A DNA stretch of 64,000 bases from Gelatoporia subvermispora B. Its lineage: Eukaryota > Basidiomycota > Agaricomycetes > Polyporales > Gelatoporiaceae. Shown piece after piece: positions 35,710 to 48,008 of the stretch. The notes beneath the pieces were generated by a model. It was given only the letters and a program-made list of their open reading frames with translations, was not told the origin of the DNA and searched no databases. The position numbers and the translations under genes were made by a program. The stretch spans positions 673,122 through 737,121 of the forward strand of contig KB445802.1 in NCBI GenBank assembly GCA_000320605.2. Reading direction: 5' to 3'. Within the stretch, counting starts at the first letter, position 1, and the number at the start of each line of letters is the position of its first letter.

Positions 35710-38700
35710 CTACAAGGGTCTCACTGCATCCATTGTACTATTACTACCCGGCCCTCGTTTTCTCTTCCTCGTGCGAACACCTTCACCATCTGATGCCGCC
35801 ACTGCGTTGGTGTCCTTTACGTCTGACGGCCTGGCTTGGTTCTCCTGTGCTCGAGCTTGCTTTTGCTGCTCCCTGGCGAGCTTCTGCTGTGCCTTCTTCG
35901 TCTTGGATGTCTGTTGTAAGCGAGCTGACGCCTCGCTGTGGTGCTGACCACGGTTCTCGTAGAATACTGTGGGAGCACTAAGATTACGTGGAATCACCTG
36001 ACGAACTAAGTGCGCATTATGCAGCGAATGCATATTGACAATGAAATGGTCATCAGAGCCATGTTCAATGAATTCTTCTGTAAGTGCCGTTTCGACTCGT
36101 TCCTGCCTAATAAACCGACGTCCAGAGGCCTTGCACTGACAGCGGAAACAGTCGTGCTGGGCATTGATCTCAAATTTGAGATTCTGAGATCGTACTGTTG
36201 GCCTTATTCCAGAGACAGCAATACAAATGAATATACTCACTTTTGTCGGAACAATGAGATATGTAGTTTCCGACATTCTTCTGCTGAGTGTGGGCATGGA
36301 GAATACGGGATGTCGGGAGCGACCAAGCTCGAAACGATCGAGAACAGCGCAGCTAAAGGTGTTAGAGGAGCTATTTTTAAGGATCTCTGAGATGCGGCCG
36401 ATGATGGGCACGTTCTGAGCAATGATACTGAGTTTAAGGGTAAGCAGTAAGGGAAATCGCAAACTCACAGTCACCGGTGATGTTGCAACCACCCAGCTGC
36501 CGATTTTACAGAGATCCTGCGACTCAGCGACTGCATGGACACATGGAATCCATGTGTCCTGTGTTGTCTCTGTGGAATACATTCCTACATTCACGGCTTG
36601 ACATGCCCGGGTGAATGCAAACGGGACTGTCACATGTTTCCTCGATTTTCTATCTGCAGCTGTCAGCTTGACGGAACCTATTTTATTTGTCATGAGACTC
36701 AGCAGACAGCATGTCAGAATGTTGAACTCACCAATCTCGAAGGTCTTGTGATCTGTCCATCCCAAATGATTCCGTAGAACAGGATTATGGTGCAAGGCAT
36801 CTCGTACAGATGGCCCGGATTGTACCCAGTCACCCAAATCTGAGGAGGGCCAATAACCACCGACAAGACGGTGTCTAAGGCCCTCCTGTGCCGCCAAGTC
36901 AAGCGCGATATCACGGCTTGCTGCGAGATGGTTACTTGCAACTGAAGAGTAGCGGAAGACACCGTTGTAGCTTTCAAACCCTTCCGTGATTGACCCAATA
37001 ATTGGGCCAAGACGAAGGACATCCTCCGGGATGTGGGTCAGCAAGTGCAGCTTAACCTTCTCAACAATTTTGGATGGATCTATCTCCGAAAAGAGATCCA
37101 GAACATTTGCAATTGCAACCTTTAGATCGGCCTATGACGACGGAATATCAGGTTCATCAGAGGGTCACAAAGTAAGTCGAATGTCTCACAATGTAGATAT
37201 TCATATCGTGTATTTCAGGAAACCAGAGCAGCGCTGTTAATTCTCCAGAGGCTTTCCAAAGGTTGAAAAGCATAGTATCAGTTTGTTCGTATACATGAAA
37301 TACACCAACTTGAGATACAGTCTTCAGCTGCTGTCCAATTAATGAATTTGCGTACTGCATGATATATTTCGCCCGGATCGGAGGAATTGACAGGCCTTGC
37401 GTGTTAGTAGACTGCAGGCGGACAGCAAATGTCTGCTTCTGCGTATCCTTCCATTGGCTGTGCGTCATGTACCAGACGTACTTTGTGGTTCCAAGCAAAA
37501 TCGTATGAAGTAATTCCACAGGTGTATCCTTCGTCGGATCAAAGCCTGCATGAGCCAATATCAGCTCATTCTCTTCAGTGCAGATTAGTGACTCACCATC
37601 GACAAGCAGAAAAGGGTTGATGATGTCAGAACGATTCTGCAGAACCCACTCCTGCAGTTCACGCTGGACATCTGTTATGCTACGCTCCGGATTCTCACGT
37701 CTTGCCACACGAGCGCGCTCAATCAAGTTATCTACCCAATGCTGTGCATAGGAACATTTAACTCCAGCAGCTGTCTGCAGCTCCTCAACGTGAGCTGCCA
37801 CTCTAGTGCAGGCCGTTACGAGTTGCTTGTCGATCTCTTGCAAGGTCAGGTTCTTTGATCGAGGTAATCCGGGCTGATTGACATTTTCAATATCGTCCCA
37901 CCGAACACAGGAACCGGACAAACCTCAAATAAAGTTGCATAACCATGTTCGGAATGCTTGTACTCGTTCGTTCCACTTATCTGGCACTTGCGGCAGGAAA
38001 AATTGCTCTTTCCACTACCGCGGATGTGACTACATATCTCACTTTGCATCGGGTTGTCCCCTGGGCCTGTGTTTCCAAAGATGCGAAAGCGGGCGGTCTC
38101 TTCTGTTAATCCATCTCGTACTTTGACGGGATTTTGATGTGTTTCCCTGTAAGGAGTGGTAATCAGAAGTAATAGAAGCTGGTGACGCTGAGGTACGTAC
38201 TCGCAGACTTCTTTGAATGCTTTGAATTGTTCTGGGATACTTGCGTGTTGCGAAGTTGATATAAAATGGATATGAAACTCCTGTTGCAGAAGCTTCCGAG
38301 GCAGGTTCCGGTGAGTTATGTACAAGTTATTGTGCTTGTTATATGACTTTGTGCGATTTCCAGAGACATCATCTCCCCAAATGTCAACGAAACTTGAATA
38401 CAGTGGGTCACCGTCTGCAAGCAAACAATTTGAGTTAGGCATAGCGTGGAATATCGACGCCACTGAAGACAACTCTGGAAAATTATCAGTACCGAGTACA
38501 TTGTACATACATTACGAGACGCACCTGGAATATGGGGAATTGCATGAGCTTCTTGTAATTCCAGAAAATTCCGAGCCAAAGCTGAAGCCTGTATCGTGAT
38601 TACATCTTTATCATTGTTAAAAACACTAACAGAGCCCTCCCGGTTGATCTCTACAGGGAAGGCATCTGCAACAATATCTCCGGTCTGCTCCAGTTCAAGC

Positions 38701-39985
38701 CACCGCATCGGAATCACGAAACGGCCGTCCTTTAGCTGCGCAAGCTCTTTCACATAGAAATGACGGCCTAAGCCGGCATCATACATCGGGCTGAGCATAT
38801 CAAGACTCATCTCCTTCCGGAACTTTTCCGCATGCCAAATTTCCGTGACTGGGCCATTTGTGATCACAGGATAGACCCGCATTTGACAGCAAATCTCTGG
38901 AGTCGACCAGTCCTTGGCAAGGATAACTCTTGGGTCATTGTAATAGAAAATGTTGGCTTTTGGGGATGTGTATTGCTTCGTCGGCACGCTGCACGTCTTG
39001 CGGAGCGACTCTTGAAATTTGCGAAGCGATGAGAATGACGGAACATTGCGCACACCGGTTTCACGCAAGATCCAAAGAAACACGCGCATCAGAGCATCGG
39101 TCACGCAGAGTCGAGGAAGATTTGTCAACACATCAAGAAGAAAAACCTATGGAAAACTGTGTAAGTATCCTTCTGCAGTACCATTCGTTTAGAAATTGCA
39201 CCGTCTTGTCTGGATATGGAAACCACTTGCTAGTGTGCTCTGGAGGAGGAGGCACACTATCCTCAACTTGCTCGGCATCTGAGAACCCAAATGAGGTCAG
39301 ATCCCTGATTTGGCGATGTCAGTGATTGATGCACAAACCTTGATCTGCTAACGCTTGAGCCATCTCCTCGTCGTCTTGCAAATATTGCTCCCACTCAAGT
39401 TGCTCTTGCTCGAAATTATCTAACTCATTACCCGACTGAATCTCTGGCTCCTCTGGGATCCCTGCATTCCACAAGGCCATTGCATCCATGATAGCCTCAA
39501 GGCACCGTCTCTCCTCTTGCGCAACATCCACACCTCCATCAAAGTCGGCACCATGGACTTCATACTCGTCCCACATACTCTGCTCTTCAGCTGAACCCGT
39601 GGCTTTATGACTATTTCTAGATGCATGAGCGTCCGGGACGCTGCATGTTTGAAGATCAGGCAGACTATTCTCCTCGGCAGCGTCATCCTGTGCAAGTGCG
39701 GCTTCAAATGCTGCCATTCTTCTCCTCTGCTCGGAGAAGCGTTTCACACTAGCAGCATGGGCTTGAGTTTTTATGTGACTCCTAATATTCTTTCGTTCTA
39801 TCCACTGCTTCTCGGGAGATGTGTGTGCCGCACATGGAGTGCAGCGGAAGCACTTTTTCTCGTTTTGCTGTTTTCTTAATGCACACTCTTCAAATTCTAG
39901 CAAGAGAAGTTGTAATTCTAGCTCAACGAATAATAACACCAGGGGCGCTCTCACCGTCTGGAATTGGTCCTGCAAGGGGTGCCAT
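35710..39985 (-). CDS. Transposase-like protein of the 8-kb element
   Basis: The predicted start is the ATG at 39983-39985 ([10 protein letters not shown]), followed by a 37-nt intron. An N-terminal zinc-finger-like unit (CFRCTPC with two later His) is followed by an acidic region. The conserved core comes next: [37 protein letters not shown]-type Cys pair, [41 protein letters not shown] and [16 protein letters not shown]. The end is a Lys/Arg-rich tail. About ten short GT-AG introns keep all these blocks in frame, for example removing GTGCAA...CATAG at about 39150. I found no disabling stop, so the gene may be functional. The exon model is provisional, and the catalytic residues are not identified. 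Confidence 0.75.
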
Positions 39986-40273
39986 TTTTACAAAACTAGA
40001 GCAGTCTGCTCAATCACGGACAGGGCAGAGTCAAGCTTGGGTGGTTGTGGAGTGTGCCACACGATACTATCAGCCATTTGCGTGTCATGCCTCACATCCG
40101 CGCAAGCTGTGGCTTATGCGGCCTTGCTTCACGTGTCTGTCCACGCTGTGGCTCAGTCTTCAAGTGGCCCGCTCCAGCACTTATAAAGTCAAACGCCAAT
40201 GCCACTCGTGAACATTGATTGACTCTTCTCTCACTCACATCTCCATATCACACACCCAAACTCTTACCTCAGA

Positions 40274-41570
40274 ATGACCCACTCCAGAAACACAAGCCCT
40301 GCGCTTTCTGATCCCGGGCTCAAGGACGCGATGGATGCACCAAGCTCACCTGCTTACGAGCCACCTCCATGTGGACAGTCTGCAACCACGCCCGGCAAAC
40401 GCAAGGCCACTTCAGACGACCCGGAAGCAAGTGACGACGAACATAACGAACTCGAGCTATCAGACGAGATAGGAAGTTCGGCCATGCAGTCTTCGCCACT
40501 AGTGGCCTCGAAATCAAGCACGACGCCGAGTCTCAAGCAGCTTGGTCGTCATCTTGCGAAAAGAAGCAAACTCCGTCCTGACCAACTCCAGGAAGTTGAT
40601 TCGTTCACAATGGCGGTCCGTGCTCCATTTTCTTGATTGTATACAATGTTTAATATATATTTCAAGGCAACGAAAGCTGAGCGAGACGTTCACCTTCTCG
40701 TGCACATACTAAGTGTCAAGAACACACTTGAGAAGATCGTTGTCGAGCAACCAAAGTTTGAAGTCACAAAGTACCTTGACGTGAGGAATGCTGATTTGCA
40801 GTTTTGAGGGTGCCACTCTGACTTAGACTGATAGGATAACATCAAGAGGATTGCGTTGAGCGTTCTGCTGTCCGCAAACCTTGCACGTTATACCGGTCCC
40901 AGTGCGGTAACTCCAGTTGAGGAACGACTCAAACGGGACCGTTTCGGCATGCCACCCAACGTTGAACGAAACACCGCGGACTGGAAGAAAGTGATCCAAA
41001 AGATTCAATACCATCAGACGCAGATCCGGGCTAACTTCAAGAGACTGGTAAGTGGTGACAGCTCTACTATACCCCATAGATATACCATGCTCATTTCAGC
41101 ACAATATGACAGATCGAGGCAAGTGTCGAGGATAAAGATCCTGCGCAGCATGACACGGTTTTTGCTCTCGCAAAGAGTATGGCTGTGGGTGCATGCGACG
41201 TGACTGTCGGTCTCTGCGCCCGTGTTGCACTAATGGTGAGTTGTCTTCTCTGCAGACAATCCTTGGTTGACACCGGCTGCCAGCGACATGTCTATATGAA
41301 TGGAAAGCCCGACAAGGACTTCTGGCCCAAAGTCAACGAGAAGCTCGCGTCCATTCGCAACACCGCTCAGGGAAATAAGAAAAGGTTCTCGAGGTGAGCA
41401 ATCCATTTGCCTTTTGCTTACGATAAACTGAACAAATGTTCTTCAGGGGCATGACTCATTATTTGACGAAGGATCATGAGGTACACGGCATCTCGAACGC
41501 TGACGAGGGCTGTGATAACGTCGTGCAGACGAAGTTTCAGCAAGAGATTGATGATGCGCTCGAGAGTTGA
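40274..41570 (+). CDS. Second gene of the 8-kb element, unknown function
   Basis: Exons 40274-40615, 40667-40780, 40835-41047, 41113-41393 and 41447-41570 give 357 residues. The N-terminal 110 residues are disordered and Ser/Pro/Asp-rich with a KRK-type basic cluster. The rest is helical and charged, with TGPSAVTPVEERLKRD and FWPKVNEKLASIRNTAQGNK as recognisable blocks. No catalytic motif is seen. It starts 288 bp from the transposase start on the other strand, so the two likely share a promoter. By analogy with two-gene DNA transposons it could be a DNA-binding accessory protein; that is inference. Confidence 0.72.
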
Positions 41571-42231
41571 GCGACTGAATGACCTGTATATCCTGTAATT
41601 TGACAATATGATCGAATACATTCGAGTTTTGTGCATTTCTTGTCTGATGGTCCGAAGATGACTACGAGGTCACTACGAGCTGCCCGACGGATCCGACATA
41701 TTGCGTGAATTGGATATCATATTTCATCTCCCAGACGTATGTATATACATGCCGAACCTATATGCTAACGAAGGCGAGACACAGACTATATACGCAGGCG
41801 GGGGTGAGAGGGCAATAAACTTATGACGGGGATCTGGATGTGCAGCTTGTACACAGATGAGCCCGGAACCTCACTGACACCCGGAGTTGCCTCACTCTGT
41901 GTCAATAGACTGGGACATCTGGGTCTCAGCTCGGAATCACTCGCGACCGAGCCGCCGGACGCACCTCGGAGACATGAAGCGCCCAGGTGAATTCCAGCCG
42001 TCGGCATGTTGGCGGTGTACTCATTTCGTCAGTACTGGCCCTGAGGCCTGATCGCGATAGCGCTTTGAAACATTGACTCACATCTTCCTTTTAGCAGCTC
42101 GCTGGTTCTGTGATTCGTTCCAATAGTATGTAGTGGTTGCCGCGCCAACGAACTACAGACCTACGCATCTCAGCGGAGAGGCAGGGGCCTGACATAGCGG
42201 CGAGTCGATGACCGTACGCCAGCAGGTAATG
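41571..42231. other. Transposon right subterminal region
   Basis: Non-coding between the second gene's stop and the right inverted repeat. No gene or internal repeat was recognised. Confidence 0.45.
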
Positions 42232-42331
42232 AAGCGCCTTCAGCCACAGCTTCCCAGTATGGTATCTATTTGGCCGGACCAAACACGCGCACGCAGGACG
42301 CAAGTCTAATCTCATATGCAAAGCACTGTAA
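42232..42331 (-). repeat. Right terminal inverted repeat
   Basis: Read on the minus strand it begins TACAGTGCTTTGCATATGAG and includes GTGTTTGGTCCGGCCAAATA, matching the left end. Similarity stops on both sides at the same place. Confidence 0.85.
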
Positions 42332-42582
42332 ATCCCAGGCACTCTTGGAATCGTGAAGTAGCGTGGCTTAACGCGTCCCGAAGAAATTAGCGGAGCTTGA
42401 TCACGAGCGCTTCTTAGCTCTCTAACTTGGTCTCAACCGTGTGACTTGCTTCCCGTAATCCTGCTCCAATTGAGCAGTATGTAGTGTGAAAGACATTGTT
42501 CTTAATACACGTTTCTTGCATCATGCCAACTATATGCTACTGGTAGCTAGTTAACCGTCACAAAACGCTTGTAAACAACACG

Positions 42583-42835
42583 ATGCCCAAACGGCTCCCT
42601 CCAGAACTCTGGGATCAAGCTGTCGGCAGCCTCCCCGACGATCGAAATGCGCTGCTGACTTGCAGTTTGGTACGTATGCCAGGACTGGCGTTCAGCCACA
42701 TGCCGGCACTTGTTCACCAAAATCAACCTAGAGTCGCCGGCTCAGTATGCAAAGTTGGCGGAACTGATTGACTCTTCCACTGAATGGTCCGCCGGTATCG
42801 AACGTTACATGCGTGAACTCTCACTTTGCGCGTGA
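42583..42835 (+). pseudogene. F-box-like N-terminal fragment of another family
   Basis: MPKRLPPELWDQAVGSLPDD and NALLTCSL match the start of basidiomycete F-box-like proteins. After GTA the frame is lost by an apparent 4-bp CGTA insertion. The expected continuation (CQDWRSATCRHLF, then EWSAGIERYMRELSL) is found in the next frame and ends at a TGA at 42833-42835. It is not related in sequence to the minus-strand F-box copies nearby. It lies 250 bp outside the right transposon end. Confidence 0.55.
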
Positions 42836-43650
42836 ACTTGAAGACAAATCACTAGTGCGACGGACTCCTGCTCTGCCGCCCGGGAATATGTCTTCATTTA
42901 TGTGGTTCCCGCCATTTTCGACTTCCGATATTCATCTAGTTGGCCGTGAGGACCAAACCGGGTTCCTCCGGTCCCAACTCCGAGGTTAACATGACCGCCA
43001 CTGCCAAACATCTCCATGTATCTTTCATTGATCTCCTGGATCTGACAAAACTTTTCCTGATTTTACCCTAGTTCTCGCGGCTGAGCATCCTTCTGCTTGG
43101 GAACATTTCCCGAGCATCGTGGGTCAGTCAACTGGTCAACATCGAGGAACCCTGTTTATATGTTCCGCCAAAATTGCACGACGATGTCTCAAAGATGACT
43201 CCTGTGGTGCAAACCTCCGAGCCCTGGGCTGCGGGTAGTCCTGCATTGAAGCGCACATTGAGTGATCGACGAGTGACACTCGTTATTGCGTCATTGGAGT
43301 CATGAGACTGGCTTCGCTTCCCGCTCCAGCCTCCAAGTAGCACGCATGCGTCACCATCGACTCAGTTCATCGACGCCCAGTCAAATACATGGGATAGTCA
43401 TGAGGCTCTGTGTTCCACACCATCAGATAACAGATCTACCGGATGAGACTGTAGCGAAATCACGTTTTATCTGCAGTAGAATCCTGCATTACCAGGTCGT
43501 CCCGCGACGGCCCACCTGGCCTTTGCGTTCATCGTCTCAGGCTTCCTCCCTATAACCACAAACTCTCATCTTGCTACCGGACTCCGCTCCTGCGGACATA
43601 GAACGCGAATACCAATCCCAGAACTCGTGTGGATTCCACATCTCCAATTG
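42836..43650. other. Probable remains of the F-box-like gene, no intact frame
   Basis: Interrupted plus-strand frames up to about 43630 could be the decayed body of the gene starting at 42583, but no block is conserved enough to claim. Otherwise nothing is recognised. Confidence 0.3.
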
Positions 43651-45289
43651 TCAATCTTCGAACATGTCGTAGGCGCCCTTCACTGCGTCGGCTTCGACCT
43701 TTGAAACACGATGCAAAGCGACCACCATATGATCCCCGTCTGACGGGACGCTCCACAAGTAGCGGGCGCAAGGGAGCGCGAGTATCTTTTCCGAGTAGAG
43801 TATGTGCTGTAGCGACGAGCAAGCTGTCACCAGTTCATTGGGAAGCTTCTCTCTGAGAATCGTCGCGAAGGTGTTTGAGAGAGCAGTAAATTTTGTCCTG
43901 GATATGGTTAACACCATGATGGACCGATCTTCGAACACCACGTTGAGCTCTAGATAGTCAATGGATACACGTCGACACAGAGACTTGAGGAGAGACTATA
44001 AGCAATGTCAGCTTGGCCATAATGGAAAAACAAAGTGCATATCTCACGGCAAACTTTTCGATGAGCTTGGCGTGTTTATTTGTTGTTCGGCTACTAGACT
44101 CGAATTCAAAAGTAAGATGTAGAGTGAGGTGATCGAGGTGCGAGATGCCTTCGGGCACGCCTTTCAGACATTTGATCATCTGGTTATCAGAGCGTATATG
44201 GAAGGTGAGGTCTCTCGGTTGGTGGGCCCATAGCAGATCCGTCGTGTACTGAGGAGGGGATAGTGCGCATCTAGCTATCAGCCCCCTTGGACACCTGGAA
44301 TGCAACACCAAGTGCTTCACGGGACAGTAGATACCCAGTGTCCAGAGGACGCTCACATGATCACCGAGATAGTCCAGTCCTTGCCAACGCTCTGTTTGTT
44401 ATGCAGCCTGGTTCTGTGTACGATATTTCAGCCTCTGGGCCGATTCGATTTGTTCATTGTCATCTTGTAGATTAAGGCACCTTAAGTTGGGACACATGTG
44501 AACCAATGTGCTGATATAACGGCATGATTGAAGGCCTTGGCGTGCAGCAAGGCATTCGAGTCGTGGAAATTGGATGTGGCATGTCTCGGGAAGTAGGGCG
44601 ACTGAATTGAGAACAAGATGTGTCAGACTGCCGGCCGAGTGAGCAAGGAGAGCATCGTCAAAACGAGTGTAAGGTCCTCCTCCCAGGTAACAAGCTCTTA
44701 ACGACGTGCGCAACTTCCGTACAACCTGCGCAGTGCTGTCCGTCCCGCGCAAACCACGAGCGATTTGCGTGATGGTGCGTTCCATCCCAGAGACCGCGAG
44801 GACTTTGAGGTGCTCCATCGAGAGGATTGCATTTGCAAGTCGGGGTTGTCGGGAAAAGAAATCTTCGGCCTTGCAAATCTGTAATCTAACTAAAGACCGA
44901 GCTCACTCCAGGACGTCTATAGCCATGGACACAGCTGCCCTTTCCTCTTCCTCCACTCGAATTTGATCTCCTGCGATCTCAGCTTCATCATCACTTCCAA
45001 CAGAATCATCAAGGCCGAACCCAATGGGAAAGATATCCAGGTATAGAGGGAACCAACCGACATAGATCTCGCGCACGAGTGGAAACCGGATCGATGGGTC
45101 GGAGAACATGAATGTGTGAAATCCCTGAATGGTCTTTGGTTGATTCAGGACAACCGTGTGGAGTAATGAGTTGAGCCCGGCAGCGTATAAAGTGTGGGAG
45201 ACACGCATGAAAGCCAGAAGGTCTGATCGTGGGAGCAGGAATGCAATATCACAAAATACATCATGGTTCAGCTTTGTTGCAGAGGACAT
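43651..45289 (-). pseudogene. F-box/leucine-rich-like gene with two premature stops (copy 2)
   Basis: It starts at the ATG at 45287-45289 with an F-box-like unit (HDVFCDIAFLLPRSDLLAFM). SIRFPLVREIYV, an acidic loop, leucine-rich-like repeats (MEHLKVLAVSG, WTLGIYCPVKHLVLH) and a terminal exon (CSSLQHILYSEK ... GAYDMFED) follow. One frame runs through nearly all of it, but a TGA follows VLE (about 44903) and a TAA follows QNQAA (about 44399). The intron at about 43993-44044 keeps good GT-AG ends. Single base changes explain both stops, so inactivation is recent, or readthrough or unusual splicing occurs. An F-box protein would recruit substrates to an SCF ubiquitin ligase. Confidence 0.72.
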
Positions 45290-45844
45290 CCTGCTGGGCG
45301 ATTACACTGATATGGTCGATCTGACAACGTGTCAAGCAAAGTATAGTGGCAATGAAATTAGCTTACGATGTTGCTTAGTACTTGGATGCGTCGAGACGAG
45401 TGAGCGATTTCTGACTTAAGGGCCTATAAGTCTTTGACTGTTTGTTTGGCGGTGTTCAAGTTGACTGCAGCAGTCTGGTCTGATGTGTTCGAATTCAGGA
45501 GCCGTGGGATATCTGTGCACGCCGATACCACGGTGCAAATCTCTTATATTTACCGAAGGTAGTCGCTGACAGCGAATCGTGGGTAGAGCCGCACGGATCC
45601 GATAATATAATGCCTAAGTACTGCGCCCATCAACGGCAAGATATCAAATCGTTCTGCATACAAAATCAGCCACGAAATGCTCCAGACCATACAGCCTCAT
45701 GGTCTACTACGGTAAATCTCCGTCCCATTCTTCTTCCTGCCGATAGTCACAAACTTGCAAGTCACGACGTTCTCGCAAGTAGATAGACTTGATACGCGGG
45801 TCCACTTCGTCGTTTGCGCGTGGATGCCAACAGTCCCACATTTG
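45290..45844. other. Spacer between two F-box copies
   Basis: No gene recognised; promoter-side flank of copy 2 and 3' flank of copy 3. Confidence 0.4.
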
Positions 45845-46540
45845 TTACTTGTGCAAGTCACAAGCACATCTGGTTCGGTCGTAATCCATCTTTGAGATAC
45901 AGTGCAATCTGACGTCTCCTCCGTCAGTGGCTGGTCTCCATATGAAACGAACCCAAGCATCCCAGCTGGCTTCCTCTGCGTAGACTATACATTGGAGTGA
46001 TGGGCAGACCTTCACCAGCTCACCAGGAACGTCATCTCTGAGTAGAGTATGCAAGTTATTGCGGAAGTTTAGAGGGGCCCCATCGAGGTGATATGGCTTG
46101 TTCCACGTAATATTGATGTCAAGATGATTGATAGACATAGATCGGAAAATGTTCAGCAGGGAAGACTAAAGTCGTGTGAGTACCTCGTCTGTAGAAAAAT
46201 GGCGAGAACCTCACAGTAAAATCTGCATCACTTGCGATGTGAGACCCATGTTCCGTTCAATCAAGTCGATCTCGAAATACAAGACGAAATGATTTATATG
46301 CGATATGCCCGCCTCCAATAGTCCTTGTAGGCAATCGAGCATACGTCGATCATAGCTGAACTTGAATGTGAGATCTATTGGCCGATGGGCATGCAGCAGA
46401 TCTAATGTAAAATGGGGAAGCAATTTTGGGATGGTGAATTGAGGATATTGATTGCTGTTGGCTTGCAGGACGAGATGGCGCACGGGATAATGTATGGCCA
46501 ACGTCCACAGATTGCTGACATAGCCACCAAGATCTGCATT
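45845..46540 (-). pseudogene. 5'-truncated F-box family copy (copy 3)
   Basis: Only the leucine-rich half is present. It starts near DLGGYVSNLWTLAIHYPVRH and ends with CPSLQCIVYAEE ... CACDLHK and a stop at 45845. It aligns with copies 1 and 2 but has no F-box or acidic loop upstream. The terminal intron position is conserved (about 46139-46207). In-frame translation continues upstream to 46765 without similarity. It is probably a broken duplicate of copy 2, lying 0.6 kb from it on the same strand. Confidence 0.6.
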
Positions 46541-48008
46541 GTTCAGTTGAAACCCGATGAGGTGCAGGGGAATCCATGAATGGAATCTCATGGTTTCCCA
46601 CGTGACACCTAACGCGACCGCAACGCGCGCTAGACGCGTTTGTGGCGTGGCATTAAGCGCTAGCCACGCGCACTCCCATGATGAGCCTCCTCTCGACGTC
46701 TCATCTCGTGTCATCGAAGGGAACACCCATACTTTCTTGCTTTCAATTACCATGCGCTGCGTCACATGTGTTAACCTCTATCCCAAGTCCCCTCTGCTCG
46801 AGATTCGGGTCGTTGTGACATCCAAGCAAGTTCCTTCTTCCCCCTCACCCTTGGTCCATTCCGTATTCCGAGTGCCGAAGTTGAGATTTGCCTTACGTGA
46901 GCCGAGAAGAATAGCATGATATACTGTGCATGTGCCGTGTATCTTTAGGCAATGGAATCCCGATTACTTAGACAGCGGGGTGTAAACACAGAGTCCACGT
47001 TGGAATCGCCGACGAGCAAGACGACATTTTTCTCCCTTTGGTTCCCATTTTGACATAGAGATGTAAACCCAAGGCATACACAATCTCCATACAATTTCCC
47101 TGATTCGTAATGTACCAGAGGGTTGACCCTCGAATTGCTGATACAACCCTGCGGATACTGATATTCTGAGACCGACATTCCCCGCATTGAGCTCGATTTA
47201 CGCTGACTGATCACGCATTGCCGGGGCAGTTCATGGTCTCAGAAAATCACTGGGCCCATCAGACTGCCTCGCTGTGAATGGCGTAAGCTCCTTGGAACAT
47301 CGAAACGCTATATACTCACCGGATAGTGGAATCCTGTGACCATGTCAAAGAACGAGGACGGCTCTTCAGATCCCAGATCAGGAATTCTAAGCGCAGAGGG
47401 GTAAGGAGTTCCAACGTGTGGGACACCTGTTTCACATTGATTCCTCTCGTCTCTCTGATCACGCTCACGTCCCAGGCTGCTGCGAACTCTAAACCATCTC
47501 GGCAGATCATATATCGTACAAATGACAGTGCGACAATATCGCCATCGAAATTGAGAGTGCGAGGGCACAAATTTCCGGGCTACTGTTGCGACTGCTTCGC
47601 TTCGGATTACTCACCCACGTAGAGCTGCGACAGCACTACATCATGCTCGATCGACGGGCAACCATCAGTCCCGTACAACAGCCACGTATCATAGCCCTCG
47701 ACAGCGATTCACACAGCAACTCCATCCCGATGTAGGGGAAACACATGCATTACACCGAGCGTTCGATACAGGCGTACAGTACAACAATGCTAGTGAAGGA
47801 GGTATCTATGCGAGTGGTGGCCGAACACAATATGCCTAGAATGATGGGGGGAGATACAAAATAGAGATAGCACATGATGCATATGTCGTGTTCGGCATGC
47901 GATGATGGACGATGATGAGAGCAACCAAAGAAAGCATAAACAAAAAACACAGCAAACCCAAAACGACAAATCAATCCCACCGGGCGCGGCACACACCTTA
48001 AAGCCTAA
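46541..48008. other. Gene-poor stretch with one possible coding remnant
   Basis: No complete gene. A minus-strand segment at about 47316-47570 reads NFDGDIVALSFVRYMICRDG and then HTLELLTPLRLEFLIWDLKS, which looks like real protein rather than chance. It might be an exon of a decayed F-box-type gene, but I cannot place it. The right end is the 3' flank of the esterase-like gene. Confidence 0.35.

Larger units (their letters stand above)
34347..42331. mobile_element. Two-gene DNA transposon with 100-bp terminal inverted repeats, ~8 kb
   Basis: The ends at 34347-34446 and 42232-42331 are inverted copies with about 9-10 differences in 100 bp. Between them lie two divergent multi-exon genes and nothing else: a large C2H2-containing transposase-like protein (minus) and a smaller partner (plus), with 288 bp between their start codons. 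The repeats begin CAGTGC with a TA on the outside of each end, which could be a TA target duplication. No longer duplication is visible. The proteins belong to a family I know as abundant and repeated in Agaricomycetes, but I cannot assign the superfamily (CACTA/Plavaka- or KDZ-like) with confidence. Both coding frames look intact, so the copy may be young. Confidence 0.8.

Noticed and set aside
41236..41256. Short intron GTGAGT...CTGCAG in the transposon's second gene
   Set aside because: Removing it breaks the frame and would leave an impossibly short intron, while reading through keeps the frame open.
34347..42331. Classification of the transposon as CACTA
   Set aside because: The ends read TACAGTGC, not CACTA/CACTG, and no 3-bp target duplication is visible, so I left it unclassified.
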